DNA of 64,000 nt from Vespa crabro (taxonomy: Eukaryota; Arthropoda; Insecta; Hymenoptera; Vespidae), in contig NC_060955.1 of NCBI RefSeq assembly GCF_910589235.1, positions 15,948,838 through 16,012,837 on the forward strand, given 5' to 3'. A program made the translations under genes and the position numbers. Below the pieces are notes generated by a model. That model had not been told where the DNA came from. It saw only the letters and a list, made by a program, of their open reading frames with translations, and made no database searches. Shown here piece after piece: positions 34,461-48,218 of this stretch (positions are counted from its first letter, which is position 1; the number at the start of each line of letters is the position of its first letter).

Positions 34461-36896
34461 ATAGCGAAGAATAAATCGAGCGTTTTACCTTTTCTCTTCT
34501 TCATTTTTCGAAGAAAGCATTATTTTGCTGGAAAGTACAAATTATTTTTGATTAATATCCGAAAATTCGTATTAATAGGTAATCAAACAAATTATTCGTA
34601 CGATGCAGTTTATACGAAGAAATGGAAATCGCTTTGCTAATGAGAAGTAGACTCTGTTGTCTTTTGCAATAGTTCTCCATGTTAAACATATTTTTCTATG
34701 GTATTTATTATTTCAGATTAACTTAATACCGATTTTTTATATGCTCCATAAATAAATGATAACATAATAGCCATTTAATAATGTTCCTCTAGGGATTTTC
34801 TATTTCTATATCCATGATTACTTCTTGCTTCAAGTTTTTTATCCTCTGAACAAAGGACAAAGTCGTGAACCAACTTGGAATATTATTCGTTAATTTCGAT
34901 TGCTTTGTATTCGAAATTTCACTATGAAACAACAAATGTTACTTCCCCTCTTTATTTTTGTTTTTCATATTTTAATATTCTTTATTCGTTAAATTATTCT
35001 CTTTGTCTCTCTTTCTTTTCTTTTTTTTTTCAAAGAATTTCAACTTGAACTACTAATATTGTCAAATTCTACGGTAATTCTTCTCTCTCAAAGAATGGAA
35101 TAACTGGACCTAAAATTGTTGCGGAGATAGGCATGCGAAAAGAATATTGCAATGGCGGCTGTGACGGAAGGAAAGACCGGTTCTTGTGAAGTATTAGACA
35201 CTATTTATCTGTTAACTTTCCATTCTCCGCCCAACTCTTACCAACGGAAATACTGTCTAGCGATGGTAGCTAGCCACGAAGGTAAAAGGAAGGAAGGAAA
35301 GAGCCGAGGGAAAATGCGGCAAAACGTGGAGGCTAAGGTATAAAGAAAGCCGTACTTCTTTTTTTCTCTTACTATCCTACCTAACCTTCTATCCTCGGTC
35401 TCCTTGCCATTCTGAAAAGAAAGTCTTTGCGAACTTCCTCGTTGACTTAATTTATATAACGTCGCTCGTGAAATAAATCGACGATGACACCCCGTACGAC
35501 TATGTTTTCTAAATAATTACAGTTTATCCTATAGATTTCTCTATATCTGATATTTAATGGAAAATATAATTCATTTTCTGTACAAAAGATAAATTGTTAA
35601 TTAAATGTAAAGAAGATAGTATATATATCTACATACCAGCAGGTACCGTGATTCAAATATGTGAACTTGCTCATTCAGAGCAAGTACGTGGAATGAAGTA
35701 CAAGAGGAGACGAAGGGAATGGTGGTTAGACCGTTAGGATCGTATGGAGTTCGCGATGCAGACATGGCTAACTGCATTAGCTCCCTTCGGCCTTGTTGAG
35801 CCTAGCCGCCATTGCGAAGGAGAGAGGGCAGGAGAAGGGAGACAGGCTGGTGGTCCTTTGAGGCTTGTGTGGGTGCCGAATACCAATCAGTTATGTCAAT
35901 TGGCCCCAACAAAGTAATGAATGGTAATTGCAAGGCCACCGGCTAGCACGTCCATCCATCGCACCCTCTAACACGCGATTTCCAGGTCCCTTCTCTTCGA
36001 TTTCCCCGCCCTTTACTCCCAATATACGGACCATCTCCTACCCCTAACTCCCAACCCCCATACGGTAACCCTTCTAACTATCTCCCGTGTCACGTTCCGA
36101 ATTTGCAACGAGCCTTTCCCATCGCTTTTAAATTCGTCTAATCGGATTCTCACGCGAGCCACGCGTCCAAATCACGCCACTTAATCATCGCCGTAGCCAA
36201 GCAAATCAATTTATAATACTCACTGGCAAGCTGGGAGTTTTAGTTGAGTTTCGGGCATCGTACGAATGATTCGTCGTTTGAGAGATCATTAGTTCGGGAT
36301 CGTTAGTTCGAGATGGAATATTTTTGGTCGCTATGTAATTTTCAATTAAATTGAATGTTTTTATTAAGATTATTGCAACGAATTATATTAAGATATTTTC
36401 ACATTTATTTCGATGTTATCAGTAAGATCTGTAGTTATTGAAAAAATGATAAACGTGTTGAAGTCATAGGGCTTGCGCTGTCCATATAATTCTATCGAAA
36501 TCTCGTTTCCGATTAATTTCGATAGGAACGATTGTTGGGAGGAATAATCATCGGATCGAGTGCTTGGTGGAAACCGATTTTCCGTTTGATGCGTATCGCG
36601 TTAAAATAATTAAATTCCCTGTTTGCTGACATTTTCTTTCAACACATACACATACACACACAGATATGCATATATAGATATGTATATAGTTCGATTACTG
36701 TTTATGATCGAAATTGGTTTATGTGGACATTATCGTACATCCGTCGGCTAGCGGCAAACAGAGAAGAGAGTACTAATGAAATTCGTGATATCGATGGGAA
36801 CCGTGAGATACCGGTAAACATTCGAAGATCGTCGCGCGAAATTGAAATTTGTCACTTCGACGTTGTTTGCATGCATTGCCATTTCAGGTTCATTGG

Positions 36897-36898
<2 letters not shown>

Positions 36899-36940
<42 letters not shown>

Positions 36941-36957
36941 TTCTTTCTCCCTCTCTC
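36899..36957. repeat. (CT)n microsatellite
   Basis: About 34 bp of pure CT followed by CTTT variants. Confidence 0.95.
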
Positions 36958-39900
36958 TGTAGGTTACTCTTCTGATTTGGATTTCTGATATATCTTCTGT
37001 ATTGCTGCTCGATCTATAGTCTTTAACTTTGAGTGTTAATAATGTTATTCTATTTATTAACCATATATATTTCAATCGTTTTGTTAAATAAAAAACAATT
37101 GCAATGGCTTGAAATGGAAATCGTTTGTAGTTAACTTCTTGATTCCACGATGCTAAAAAAAAATTCGAACAGAATTTTTAGATTTTTTCCAATATGTCAA
37201 TGAATCACAATGAGAATGACAGAAGCGTTTGATGAAATAATTTTCTATATTATTTCCTCTTATTTTTTTTTCTTTTTGTCGATATTTTAAAGTATAAAAA
37301 GTCATCAAGAATTGAAAACATATGTACATTTTTTCATTTAAGCTCTATAATTTTATGACTTTTATCAACGACAAACGAATCTTTGTCGAATTCAATTGGA
37401 TAGAAATGATTTACAAAGCTGTACTCGGCTGATTTTTGCTGTATTAAATGATAACCATTAATAAGCTTCCTATGTCCTTTGTACTCGAATGACGAGTTTT
37501 ATACATTTTTTTCTTGTTACGAGTTTGGGGTAACGAGGACACGTATTACGAAGGCGAGCTGAAGGGGTGGGTTTATCGCGTGTGTCGCGATAACCATACG
37601 TTTGTTATCTCCCATCACCATCGGTAGTAAATATATATATCGTGAGTAATATTAATGGTCCGTATATCCTCCGGATTCGTTTGTAAAGATTTTAAGCTGA
37701 ATCGATCGTTCGTATACGCGTAGAGAATAATTTTAATAACATAGTAATACTTTTTTCTTTTATTATTAATTTCGTCGGATTCATCGAAATTCTCGAGCAA
37801 AAAAGAAAGAAAGAAAAGAAGTTCTCTTTGTTCGGGGAGAAAAGTATCGTCTTCCGAGCGAAGCTTCGTGTAAATTGCTCGCAAATCAGACTCGATAAAA
37901 TGGTAATCGCATCCTTTACAGCAGCCCACTCGACAAGTACGAGAAGAAGGGGAAAGCTATATTGTCTCCTTTACCAGCTTCGTTTCTTACCGACGTTGTT
38001 TTCAGTCGGTTCTTTGTGGGAAAGAAAAGAAGAAAAAGAAAAAAGAGAGACGTAATAATTCGGCGAGCCGTGACGTAACATGCTTGAAGAAATCAAATAT
38101 AACCGCGAAGATGATTAATGGAAATCGAAAACGTCTGTCTTTCTTCCTATCCTATTCCTCTTGTTGTGATAGCGTTGTTAGAATTTACAAATAATATCGA
38201 TTCAAGAGAAAATAACTTTTATATTTTTTTTTCGTACTGTGAATTTTATATCTCTTCCTTTTTATGACACTGTGTAAAAAGTTTTATTGGACATATTAAT
38301 TCCGGTGGAATTAAATGGAATCTTCGATTAGAATCGGTTGATAGGTGAATGTAAATCGGAGTGTGAACTACGAGCAATGTCATTTAAGAGGATAACATAA
38401 ATCTACTATCCTTCCCTTCGAATCCGAACGACCTAGAACAGTAGATAGCAATGCACGGTATTATCATTAAATTGAACGGAACGTTTAATAGCCGTAGTTT
38501 CGGCCAGCTATAATTGCTAATTCGTAGATAATTGGAAGCTCTGATCATGGGTAAAGCTCGAGAGACGTCGGCTGTGCGTTAATATGAGTTTTGAATTTAC
38601 CTACTAGCATTTGTGCTTGCTGTTACATGTGAAATACGCAACCTCGATACTCTATAATCTATATTATTTCGTGCGAACATAGGACACTCGATGAAATGGT
38701 TTATAAAATTTATACTTTGTGGGATAATGCGGGAAATATCGCTCTATCAAATCTTCCGTACGTAATAAAAATTTATCTCTTACAACTTTCTAAGGTCTTA
38801 GAATATGTAGTAGTCTATGAACGCCTTGACCCACTTATTCGATTCGAACTTAACGCGATATCGACTAACACTGTTCCAGAATTTATTGCCCGTTTCTCTT
38901 TTACCTCCTTCTTGCTCCTTTAGAGTGGACATGTTAGATATCGCCGGAAAGTTCTCGCCGTTTTCGTAGGGATTTCTCGTAAATGCGGGTACGAAGAATG
39001 GTCATTGCTTGTACCCTGAAAGCGGAGAAAAGTACAAAGTGCTATAGATTATGAACGTAAGAGTGATAAAAAGACAGTACGGTTATCGAGATCTTTTTCA
39101 GAAGCGATGCTATCCTTTATGTTAGCGACGAATTCATGGCAAGTGTGGCCGACGGATAATATTGCAGACGTACGCTGTTATCGTCGCCGTAAAGCAAAGG
39201 GGCGTTTCGTTTTGTGCATTAAGAACCACCCCAAGAGAATGTCCGCGTACCATAGCTTGGAAGGGTTCCAATAATCGTGATAATTTATCGTGGCCAAGAG
39301 GGTTAATTCTCGATTAGAGAAAATGGAGAGCCTTTTGCGAGATCGAGCCAAGAAGCTCGTGCCAAAGTTGAATCGTTATTTGAAAAGGAGCTGTCTTTCT
39401 TTCAGTGAAATCAAATGTTTTCTCCTATCATTCTGTCTATTTCTTTCTTTACTTTGAAAGACGTTCGAAAGCCCATTCGATTTCCTTTCTGCTGAAGAAT
39501 CCTATCTCGTTGTCTGATACATTCTTTAAAAAGTGCAGTGAGAAATTACTGTTGTCTTTTCAATTTCTTATAATTTCATTGTTATTTTAAATTAATTACA
39601 TAGAAAGCACTTTTTTCTTACGTAGAAGGAATTTTGAGAAAAGCACTGATAATGTATCGTCAGTGAATAAAAAATTTTCAAAAATTTCACTTTCATACTA
39701 TTTTTATCCCATGTTAATATATACGTTGCGTTTTAAAAAAGGAAAAGATAAATCCATTTATTTCTCAATTCTGAGTGGAGATTTTGTGTTTGTTTCTTAT
39801 ACTTCTATTGTTGTTTATTGTTAAATTGCTCTACGCGTTAAAATAGAACTAATTTCGGGAGAAAGACCAGGCGAGATGTGTGAGCGGACGGACGTGGATA

Positions 39901-40005
39901 GTTTAGCCGGATGTAACTCGTGGACTTGATAATTCGTGGTAAGAGGAAGTGTCCATCGTTGAAACGAGGCTAATGCAATTGGCGCGTATTTACCAACGAA
40001 TATTC

Positions 40006-40090
40006 GTATATATATATGTATGTATATATATACACACATATATTATCAATATAGACAATGCATACATATATATATATATATATATACATG
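40006..40090. repeat. (TA)n/(TATG)n tract
   Basis: TATATATATGTATGTATATATA, an ACACACAT block, then about 25 bp of pure TA. Confidence 0.85.
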
Positions 40091-40777
40091 TTTATATGTG
40101 TGCTCTTGCGAGCATTATGTGGATTTATGCACTTTGCTGTACCATGAATGTGTATTGAAATGTATTTCAAGGCGAACACTAGTTATTAAGCCTGTTAATA
40201 AACATTTAATATCGTTCATTGAATCTCCTACCGGCGAAAAAGCGTTACGTATCTCATAGGACGTGCAATACCAATTCGGAATTTTTTATCATCGTATTTT
40301 AATTTTACAAAGTTTTCTTTCCTTTTTCATATAAAATCTCTCTCCTTATTATTAAATGAAATAATCGCTGGTAAATAAGGGAATACTCGAAGCTGCGAAT
40401 TCTTTTTTCCCGCGTTAGCGTCGCGATTTATTTGCGGAATTAGAACATACGCGTTGTACGAGAATAGAGGAACGGAAAGAGAAAAAAATTACAGATGGTT
40501 AAAGAGTAGAAGAAAGCTCGCCTCAGTTCAAATAGTATAATTCAATCAAAAACTAATTTTACGGTCGCCAACTCGTTCATTATTGTTATTACTTTGTGAA
40601 ACTTAAGCGACACCACGTAACTCCTCGATTATTTTATTCTACGAGCTTCAGTTTTCCCTCTCTCTCTCTCTCTCACTCTCTTTTCCTTCTTTTATTTCAA
40701 ACTCATTTCCAAGTGATGAAAAGCTTTCGAAAATGAAAAAGAGGTCGGATCCAATTTTTAAGCGTTAAGATGAATAT

Positions 40778-40868
40778 ATATGTGTGCGTGTATATATATA
40801 TTTATTTATATACATGTGTGTCTGTGTGTATGAGTGAGTGAGTGAGTGAGTGAATGTATATGTGTGTA
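40778..40868. repeat. Compound microsatellite (TA, TG, GAGT)
   Basis: TATATATA, then TGTGTCTGTGTG, then a (GAGT)n tetranucleotide run at about 40831-40853. Confidence 0.9.
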
Positions 40869-42124
40869 GAAAGAAACTGTTTTTTCTTAGATTTACATAT
40901 ACCAAATCTGATTAATAGACCTTTAGAGTAGTCTACGTCATTTGAAATCAGTCTATAAAACTTTAATGTTTCTTAGTTATTGCAATGCAAGAAAGGAAAT
41001 GAGGTTGAAAGAAAGAGAATCTTTTTCGCTTTTTTTTCATATTTTTTGAGATAAAACAACGCCTTTATGCTATTTCTTGACGAAAGGAGACATCTCAATT
41101 TTATGATGAAGTTCGTACAATGATTTTTGAACTCGGATAATTGCTACATCTTTTTTAATTGACGATTTGCTTCTTTTTTTCAATTTTTCTTTTAGGAACG
41201 GACTTTTATCTTAGTTATATTTTCATGGTCCTAAATTTGTCAAATAGGTATAACAAATATCTTTCTTTTTAATTTTTGACAAGAGGATTTAATAAACATG
41301 AGAACATATCTACGGGAGATACTAATTTATATAGAAATTTTTTTCTCGATGAAATTTGTAAAAAAATACAATTAAAATGATCGTTTATTAGGAGAAAAAA
41401 CTCACTTCGATCGCTTCATCGAAGCATCTTCATTAATCTTCCAGTTATGCGATCGTCATTCGTAGCTAATAATGGAGCTCGATATCCGATAGGACGACGT
41501 TGCTTCTCTTAAGATCACGCCAATTTCTTCTTGAACGCTGGAACAAAAGAGAGAAAACAGATATTTTCTTTTTCGTTCGACGCGTATACCAAACGAGCGA
41601 TTAATTAACGAATGAAAGGTATCGGACCGAGGCGGAACGGTGAATTTCACGCTCGAACGTTGTAATACCGCTTGTAATTGATTTTCAACGGCGATTGTTA
41701 CTGATCGTAATTCAGCATCGGCATGGATGGCCACGTGCGAACGCGATATTATCGCGTATATCGTCGCGTTACAAGTGTACTGCTACGTCCTTGTTCTATC
41801 CTCCTCCTCTATTCCACTTTGTACCATCAAGCCCGTAATTTGCGCGTATCGTAAAACATTATATCGCGTATAATTAGTGTTCGATCGTTAACGCGGAACA
41901 CGATCGAAGCTTAGCTTTTATCCATCCTGATTTTCGTGTTATCCTCGAATCGAAAAGATCGTTGTAATCCAAAACCAAATGGATATGTAAAGTTTAACCG
42001 TTCAAGATAAATAATAAATTTTATACATGTTTACTATAAACATTTGAATTAATGTATAAAATTTCGAAATATATTTCTAACGAATCGGTACTTTTAACGT
42101 ATAATTTTTTTGCTTTTTTCGAAT

Positions 42125-42168
42125 TTTGTTTTTTTTTGTTTTTTTTTTTGTTTTTTTTTTTGTTTTTT
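42125..42168. repeat. Poly(T) with regularly spaced G
   Basis: Four T runs of about 6-11 bases separated by single G residues. It may be the reverse complement of a retro-element A-tail or a slippage product. Confidence 0.85.
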
Positions 42169-44163
42169 CATTTAAGTGGCTTCAATAAAAGCGATTTATT
42201 TTATTTGAATAAATCATTGAATCGTGAAACTGGCAATTATCAACGGCAAGATGAGAAAGTGCTAGTCGAAGACTAGAGTCTGACATTGATTTAGGAAGCA
42301 CCAAAACCAGTTTACCACAGCAAACGGTACGATTTGTGCCTTTGGTGACATGAATATGCAGAATGTCTCTGTGGACAGCTCATGGTAGTTTTCGGAAGAG
42401 AGAGAAAGAGAAAGAGAGGGAAAGAGAGAGAGCCTAGAGAAACTACTTTGACATGAGAACAACCTCTCCCTTTGGCTACCTCTTTTCTCCACCTATTCTC
42501 GGAAACTCTGAGTGGAACTATGTTTAGACGAATCTCGACTACTGGAGAAGAGGAGGCTATGCTATTGAGAGAAAGAGAAAGAGAGAGAGAGAGCGTTAGA
42601 AAGGATCAAATCTTCAAGACGCAACGACGGAAGTTTCTTAATTATCGGCCGAACCTTCCAGATGAGAGAACGAGTGGTACTACAGTGAACTTGATTTCCC
42701 AAAACGATGATTGCCTCGGAATCTCGAGAAGTTCGTTCTAATGTCAACTGGAAAACTGCTCCTACTTCGCGCTTATAATCAGGGAATTAAGAATGGAGGA
42801 TAGAGAAAAATATAGTGAAGAAGGGTAACTCACGAAATGGTGATCTATATTCTACTTCGACCTGATTTATGGTGATTATCCTCTGTAGGTGGATAGCCGA
42901 TCACGATTTTACGAATAATTGCCCTCGTTGTGGTTAAAATCATCCAAGTGGATATTTATAGATTTTTCAATTAACCGAGAAAGTTCAGCTAAGAGATCGG
43001 AGTCGAAACTCGATTCATCATAATTATTCGACAATTCCATTAACCTTCTCTCGGTGTTCTTCGTAAACTCACGTGATTTCGATGGCACATTTTTTCTGTT
43101 CCTGGATGAAAAAGGAATGGTTAAAGAAGGGTCCGAAGGAAAAGAAAAGACGTGGAATCTCGAGCAAGTCAGCATCCCGTGGAAAGCGCGAATGAATCGG
43201 AGAGGAGGACAGCTCGGTATAATGAAATCGGTTTTCGCTTAGCACGCTTTCAAGGAGCCTTTATTAAATCTGCGATTCTTCCGTTCCCTTTTTTATTATT
43301 CGCCGTCTACTACTAGATATCTCTATCTCCCACTACTTCTGCCAAACTTTATACCATCTTCAATTCCCGTAGATAACTGGTATATGTGGAAGGGGTAGTC
43401 TTCTCTCTTTTTTTTAACTTCCATTCTCGCTTTACTTTGGATCTGTCTCTTCTTTTACAGACATCATCCTTTTCTAACTTTATTCAACCTTTCTTTTTTC
43501 TTCATCATCTTTATTTCACACGTTTCCTTGGACCACCAAATTCCTTCTCTTCACGGATTTACAATGAGAGCTCGCATTATTCTATCACTCCGCCATTCGA
43601 CCATTTCTCCTTCTTCCATGGATTTTCTCGTCGAAATTGTTCACACAGGCGCAAACAACGATCGCTTCTTCTTCGAGAAACTTTCGTCATTGAGCTGTCA
43701 ACTTCTTGTTTTTTTAAGAGGGTGTTTTCGTAGTCAGCAGAATTCTCGTTTCGCATGCGATTGTTATTCGTGTATTTAAGTCTAAAGATTAGCTGATTAG
43801 AGTGGTACATCGTACATTAATATTACACCAGAGATAGATCGTCCCAGTGGAGGAATATTAATCGTTTCCTTCACTCAATTAATTTCGTTTATTGGCTAAT
43901 AGATTAAACGTTCGCACATTTCAACGACATTCCACCAGCATTTACGGCGTTAATTAGCTTTGCGTATGCGTTAAGGCTTTATGCACCATTTTCCTCGTCT
44001 CTTGATGCCAATAAATTACTATCCTATTTCCCATTCGATTATTAATGTAATTGAAAATTTTATTTGAAGGAATCGTATTTAACATTTAGATATATTTTTC
44101 TCGTGGCGATCAAAGTAAAGTGAGTATTTTTAATAACCCTTTACCAAAAGAACGTTTACCAAA

Positions 44164-44194
44164 AAAACGTTATAGAATTTTTCTATAACGTTTT
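44164..44194. repeat. Perfect 14-bp hairpin with 3-nt loop
   Basis: Arm AAAACGTTATAGAA (44164-44177), loop TTT, then the exact reverse-complement arm (44181-44194), followed directly by a (CT)n tract. A terminator function is not expected in a eukaryote; it may be a structured or breakage-derived sequence. Confidence 0.85.
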
Positions 44195-44197
<3 letters not shown>

Positions 44198-44244
<47 letters not shown>

Positions 44245-44255
44245 TTCTCTTTCTC
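44198..44255. repeat. (CT)n microsatellite
   Basis: Over 40 bp of pure CT immediately after the hairpin at 44164-44194. Confidence 0.95.
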
Positions 44256-45170
44256 CCAATGAACTGCGAAATCAAAAAGAAACTTCCGTAAAAATTGTAT
44301 ATTTCAAATTTCACATTTCAAAGTTTTAAAGATTATGTCATAAGATTGCTCTGTCAGTATTAATTACCTTTGTAACACTTTTTTCTACGTAAGCAGCATC
44401 AAGATATTTTTATAGTTTCGTTTCTTTTGCTTAGGAAGGATATAAAAGAAAGAAAGAGAGCATAAAATGTAATGTCGAAACTAGGGAAACAAAATATTAT
44501 GCGTTCACGATTTACCTACCACCGCTTCTCCATAAATATTCAGAAAGTCGCTGATCCTTGCAAGTAGTAGAAAACGTGTAGGATGGAGCGATATTTGTGC
44601 CGAACAAAACATAGATAAAAAGAAGAAGAAGAAGAAAAAACTAGCAAGTTTATTCGATTACATACATTTCTAGCGAACTCTATTTTCCCATTTTGCAACG
44701 TACGCAATCGAGATTAATAAATTAAACGTGAATTAATGAAGTCATATACCTGAAAAGTATATTATTGATCGTATATGATATGTGCTCTAGCAAAAAGTGA
44801 GATTCTGAACTATATAATTGGGATGGAATATTCCAATGCAAAAACTGAATCGGGTATTCTTAGTTGGAAATCACTTCGAAAGGAATGCTATACTTATCTA
44901 ATATATTGAAGTTTCCCCAATCGATATTCGCCAATGGAAATACCTATTACGTCTCTTTCATTATTTCTATATTTTTTTTCTTTCTTTCTCTCACGTTTAA
45001 TCTCGAATTATCCAATTATTTATACTTCCCAACTTTGCATTTAATATCCTCTGATGAATCTCCTCGATAAGCGTGAGTAATGACAAGTAAAAATAAAGTT
45101 TCAACGTGTTACTGATGCTGCTGCTGGCGTTCTTTCTATGCGAGTAATATCGAGAGTAAGAGAAAAGGAT

Positions 45171-45171
45171 G

Positions 45172-45227
<56 letters not shown>

Positions 45228-45329
45228 AGAGAAAGAGAGAAATAAAAAGAGTGAGAGAGAAAGAGAGAAAGAGAGAAATAAAAAGAGAGAAATAAAAAGA
45301 GAGAAATAAAAAGAGAGAGACAGAAGTAA

Positions 45330-45372
<43 letters not shown>

Positions 45373-45391
45373 AAAAGAGAGAGAGAAAAAT
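45171..45391. repeat. GA microsatellite evolving into a 14-bp minisatellite
   Basis: GA/AAAGA repeats containing several copies of GAGAAATAAAAAGA, three of them consecutive at about 45275-45320, then GA again and a last copy. The longest purine-only block in the window (about 220 bp). Confidence 0.9.
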
Positions 45392-46644
45392 ATGAAACCG
45401 TAGTTCGATATTAAACGTCGGCTTAACGAACTTTTATTGAAATCGAATGAAATCCAAACGTTCCAGACTCGGTCCTGCGATGAAGATAGAAGAAATGAGA
45501 AAAAAAGAAAAAGGGAGAATAATTCTCTTTATGTAGCTTGATACATATGTACGTATATACGTTCAAGCCACTGTGTATTCAGCGTGACTGTGAAAACGTA
45601 CGTGAACATGAAACCAAATTACTTCCAGTGAGAGACCAAAGACTTCGTAGGAAAGAAGAACGGCGTCAAGGGTGATGGCGGTTCGGTTAAGTAAAAATCA
45701 ACAAGACGTAGGCGTGAACGATCATTTGAAATTACATTTTATCGGGAAAGGAAGATTCGCATTAAAAACTTGCTACTTTCTTTGCTTTTTATTTTTATTT
45801 TTTTTTTGTTAATTTTTTCACCTACTACATTTCCCTCATGAGAGAACCTTTCTCGTAACGCGTAGATATAATTGTTTCATTGGCCAAAGTTTCGTAACAT
45901 CTTCAACGAATTTTCTCTCCTACAAGGAGGTGGATTTCGTTTCTTCTTAAATTTCCCTGAGGATTTCTTCCTTCTTTTTCTTCTATCTTTTTTTTTTTGT
46001 TTCAATGATTCCGTAGCACTGGTAATATGGAAGCATTTTATACCGACTGCGCGTCGAGGTTAATCGAGCACGAACATTGAGTTAGCTCCAAGTGCGCGTA
46101 CCAACTTTCACGACTGTATATGCTTATAGTGATTCTCTCTATGTATAATATTATGTCACTCTTTCCTCCTCTGCCCACATCTATCGAAGATAGTAGCGTC
46201 GTTCTCGATGTTATTATCACTGTGGATTTTAAATCAGCTAATAGCAAAAGGCATCGTTATGCTATCTCTAAATGCATTCACGTTCATGAATATCCGGTGA
46301 AGTGAACCAGAAAGCAAAACTATAACAAAGATTATCATGAAATAAAGGATCTAATTATCTTATTCTTTTAATATTACTTTCCACAAATTTACGAAGGACA
46401 AATTTTCCGCAGTATTTTTATTCAACTTAAACATATTCAATCATCATTCAGCATAAATGGTTACATCTAGATAAATGCATGTATGTTGATGCACAAAGAT
46501 GATTTAATAGAAAGAGAAGCAATCTCAAATGTTTGTAATAGTTATTATCATTAGAAAGCTTTGCTTCTCTACTCTTGAGGGAGCGAACGAGACATAGTTT
46601 AGTGTAGCTTTTATCAGAAATAAATGATTGCGAGAAGGATGTTG

Positions 46645-46680
46645 GCGTGGTGATGATGGTGGTGGTGATGGTGGAGGTAG
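46645..46680. repeat. (GGT)n/(GAT)n tract
   Basis: TGATGATGGTGGTGGTGATGG-type trinucleotide repeat in a noncoding context. Confidence 0.85.
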
Positions 46681-48197
46681 TGTAGAGAGCGTCGAGGGTG
46701 AAATATAGCGAAAGGAAAGCCCAGACTTCGAATGCCTACGAGTTTGTTAGATTAGTTCCGAATATAGTTGGTCAACGTACGGCCGGTACTTTAGATTGGT
46801 TTGAATAATTGACACTGTGTGACGTGCATTACCTTATCTTATTATATGTTTTCACTCGAAATTTCTACGATAGTACTTGCACAGAGATTGCCGTAAACAA
46901 CATCTGCATCCATTCCTTTTCATTTTTTTCCGTCTTATTTCGTTAAAAGTTTTTTCTGCCAATAAGGTGGAATTATATTTCCGTGATAAGCTCCTTGTAT
47001 CAATGTCGCAAGCATATATGTAGGTAGAGTTTCTCAGAACGGTACTTTTATGTGTTTTCTAACAGCACCTATTATCTAATGTAATTAACGAAATGTGATA
47101 AATTATGAAAGCGTGACAGCTTTCAGGCTTTAGAAAGTTGATTTGTCTTATGAAATTTATTTGAGTTAATTTTGATATTATTAGAAGTTGAAAGTGTAAT
47201 GAATTTAAACGAATCAATTCTATATAGTATAATTAAAATTGCAATTTGATATTAATAGCATGACCTAATCGATTTATATCTACGTAATACTCATCTAAAT
47301 CGAAGTTGGAATTTAATTTATATTCGATTCGCAATCGTTTCATAAGCGTTTCATGATATTTTCAAGAAACGTCGTAAAATATAGAATAGCTTTGACATTT
47401 TAAAGTAATATTTGCCAAAGGGAGATTTTTAATTACTAACGATCCGAATGGGAGCTTTCACGAGAGCGGGCTTTCGTGCGAGGGCTCGATAATGTTTCAA
47501 AGGCTAGGCCGAGGCCAAGAAAATATTTAGGCACGTTTCAAGTAAATTTCCGCGAGACTTATGAGCACGCTAATAGTCGGCTCGAGCTTGCTTTTTCGTT
47601 GGTTACCGAGGTCACCTCTACTATTCGAAGAGAGTATAAAGCAGCTTAAAGTGGAGCTTTTAAGGAGAAACGGCACATGCATACGGATGTATATATGCAA
47701 GTGTACAGGCGCACAAGCATCGCATGCAATTCTTATAAGTAAAGCTATCACTTTAAAAGGCGAATTATTTTTCCTCTATGATCCTCCATTTTATTTTAGT
47801 AAATTTACATAAATCTAAGGAGAAACGCGCAATTCGTAACAAATCGCTTTTCGCAAACTACGCCATAACAAAGTTACAAGCGGCTTCCCGTATCTGTAAC
47901 AACTTTGTCGGGAAACCAGCTAGGGCTCCTCGAAAATTCGATGAACTTTCGAGGCTATGTGGACATTGAGATATTATCTAAAAGATTCAAGAACGGTTCA
48001 ATTACAATTTTCTAATAGATTAATATAACAATTGATGTTTCGTTCTTCTATTATCGCATCGATATATAATATTGATTATAATTTATTTTTATTTATATCT
48101 GTAACATGTACCACGATCGTTTCTTTATTTTTCATTGCGTTAGATTAAATGCTGCTATACTTGCCGGGAATGCGAAGTGATCGTTATGGTATTTCCC

Positions 48198-48218
48198 AAA
48201 AAAAAAAAAAAAAAAAAA
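48198..48218. repeat. Poly(A) run of 21
   Basis: Uninterrupted A homopolymer. It could be a retro-insertion tail, but no element body was recognised upstream. Confidence 0.9.

Noticed and set aside
39949..40259. Tyr/Ile-rich frames on both strands
   Set aside because: Translation of a TA/TATG repeat.
41456..41734. 92-codon minus frame (MAIHADAELRSV...)
   Set aside because: Looks protein-like for about 40 residues but has no homology I recognise and no convincing splice sites. It could be an exon, but I cannot support it.
45171..45391. CRISPR-like regular repeats
   Set aside because: Units are contiguous GA-derived repeats without unique spacers, in a eukaryotic genome.
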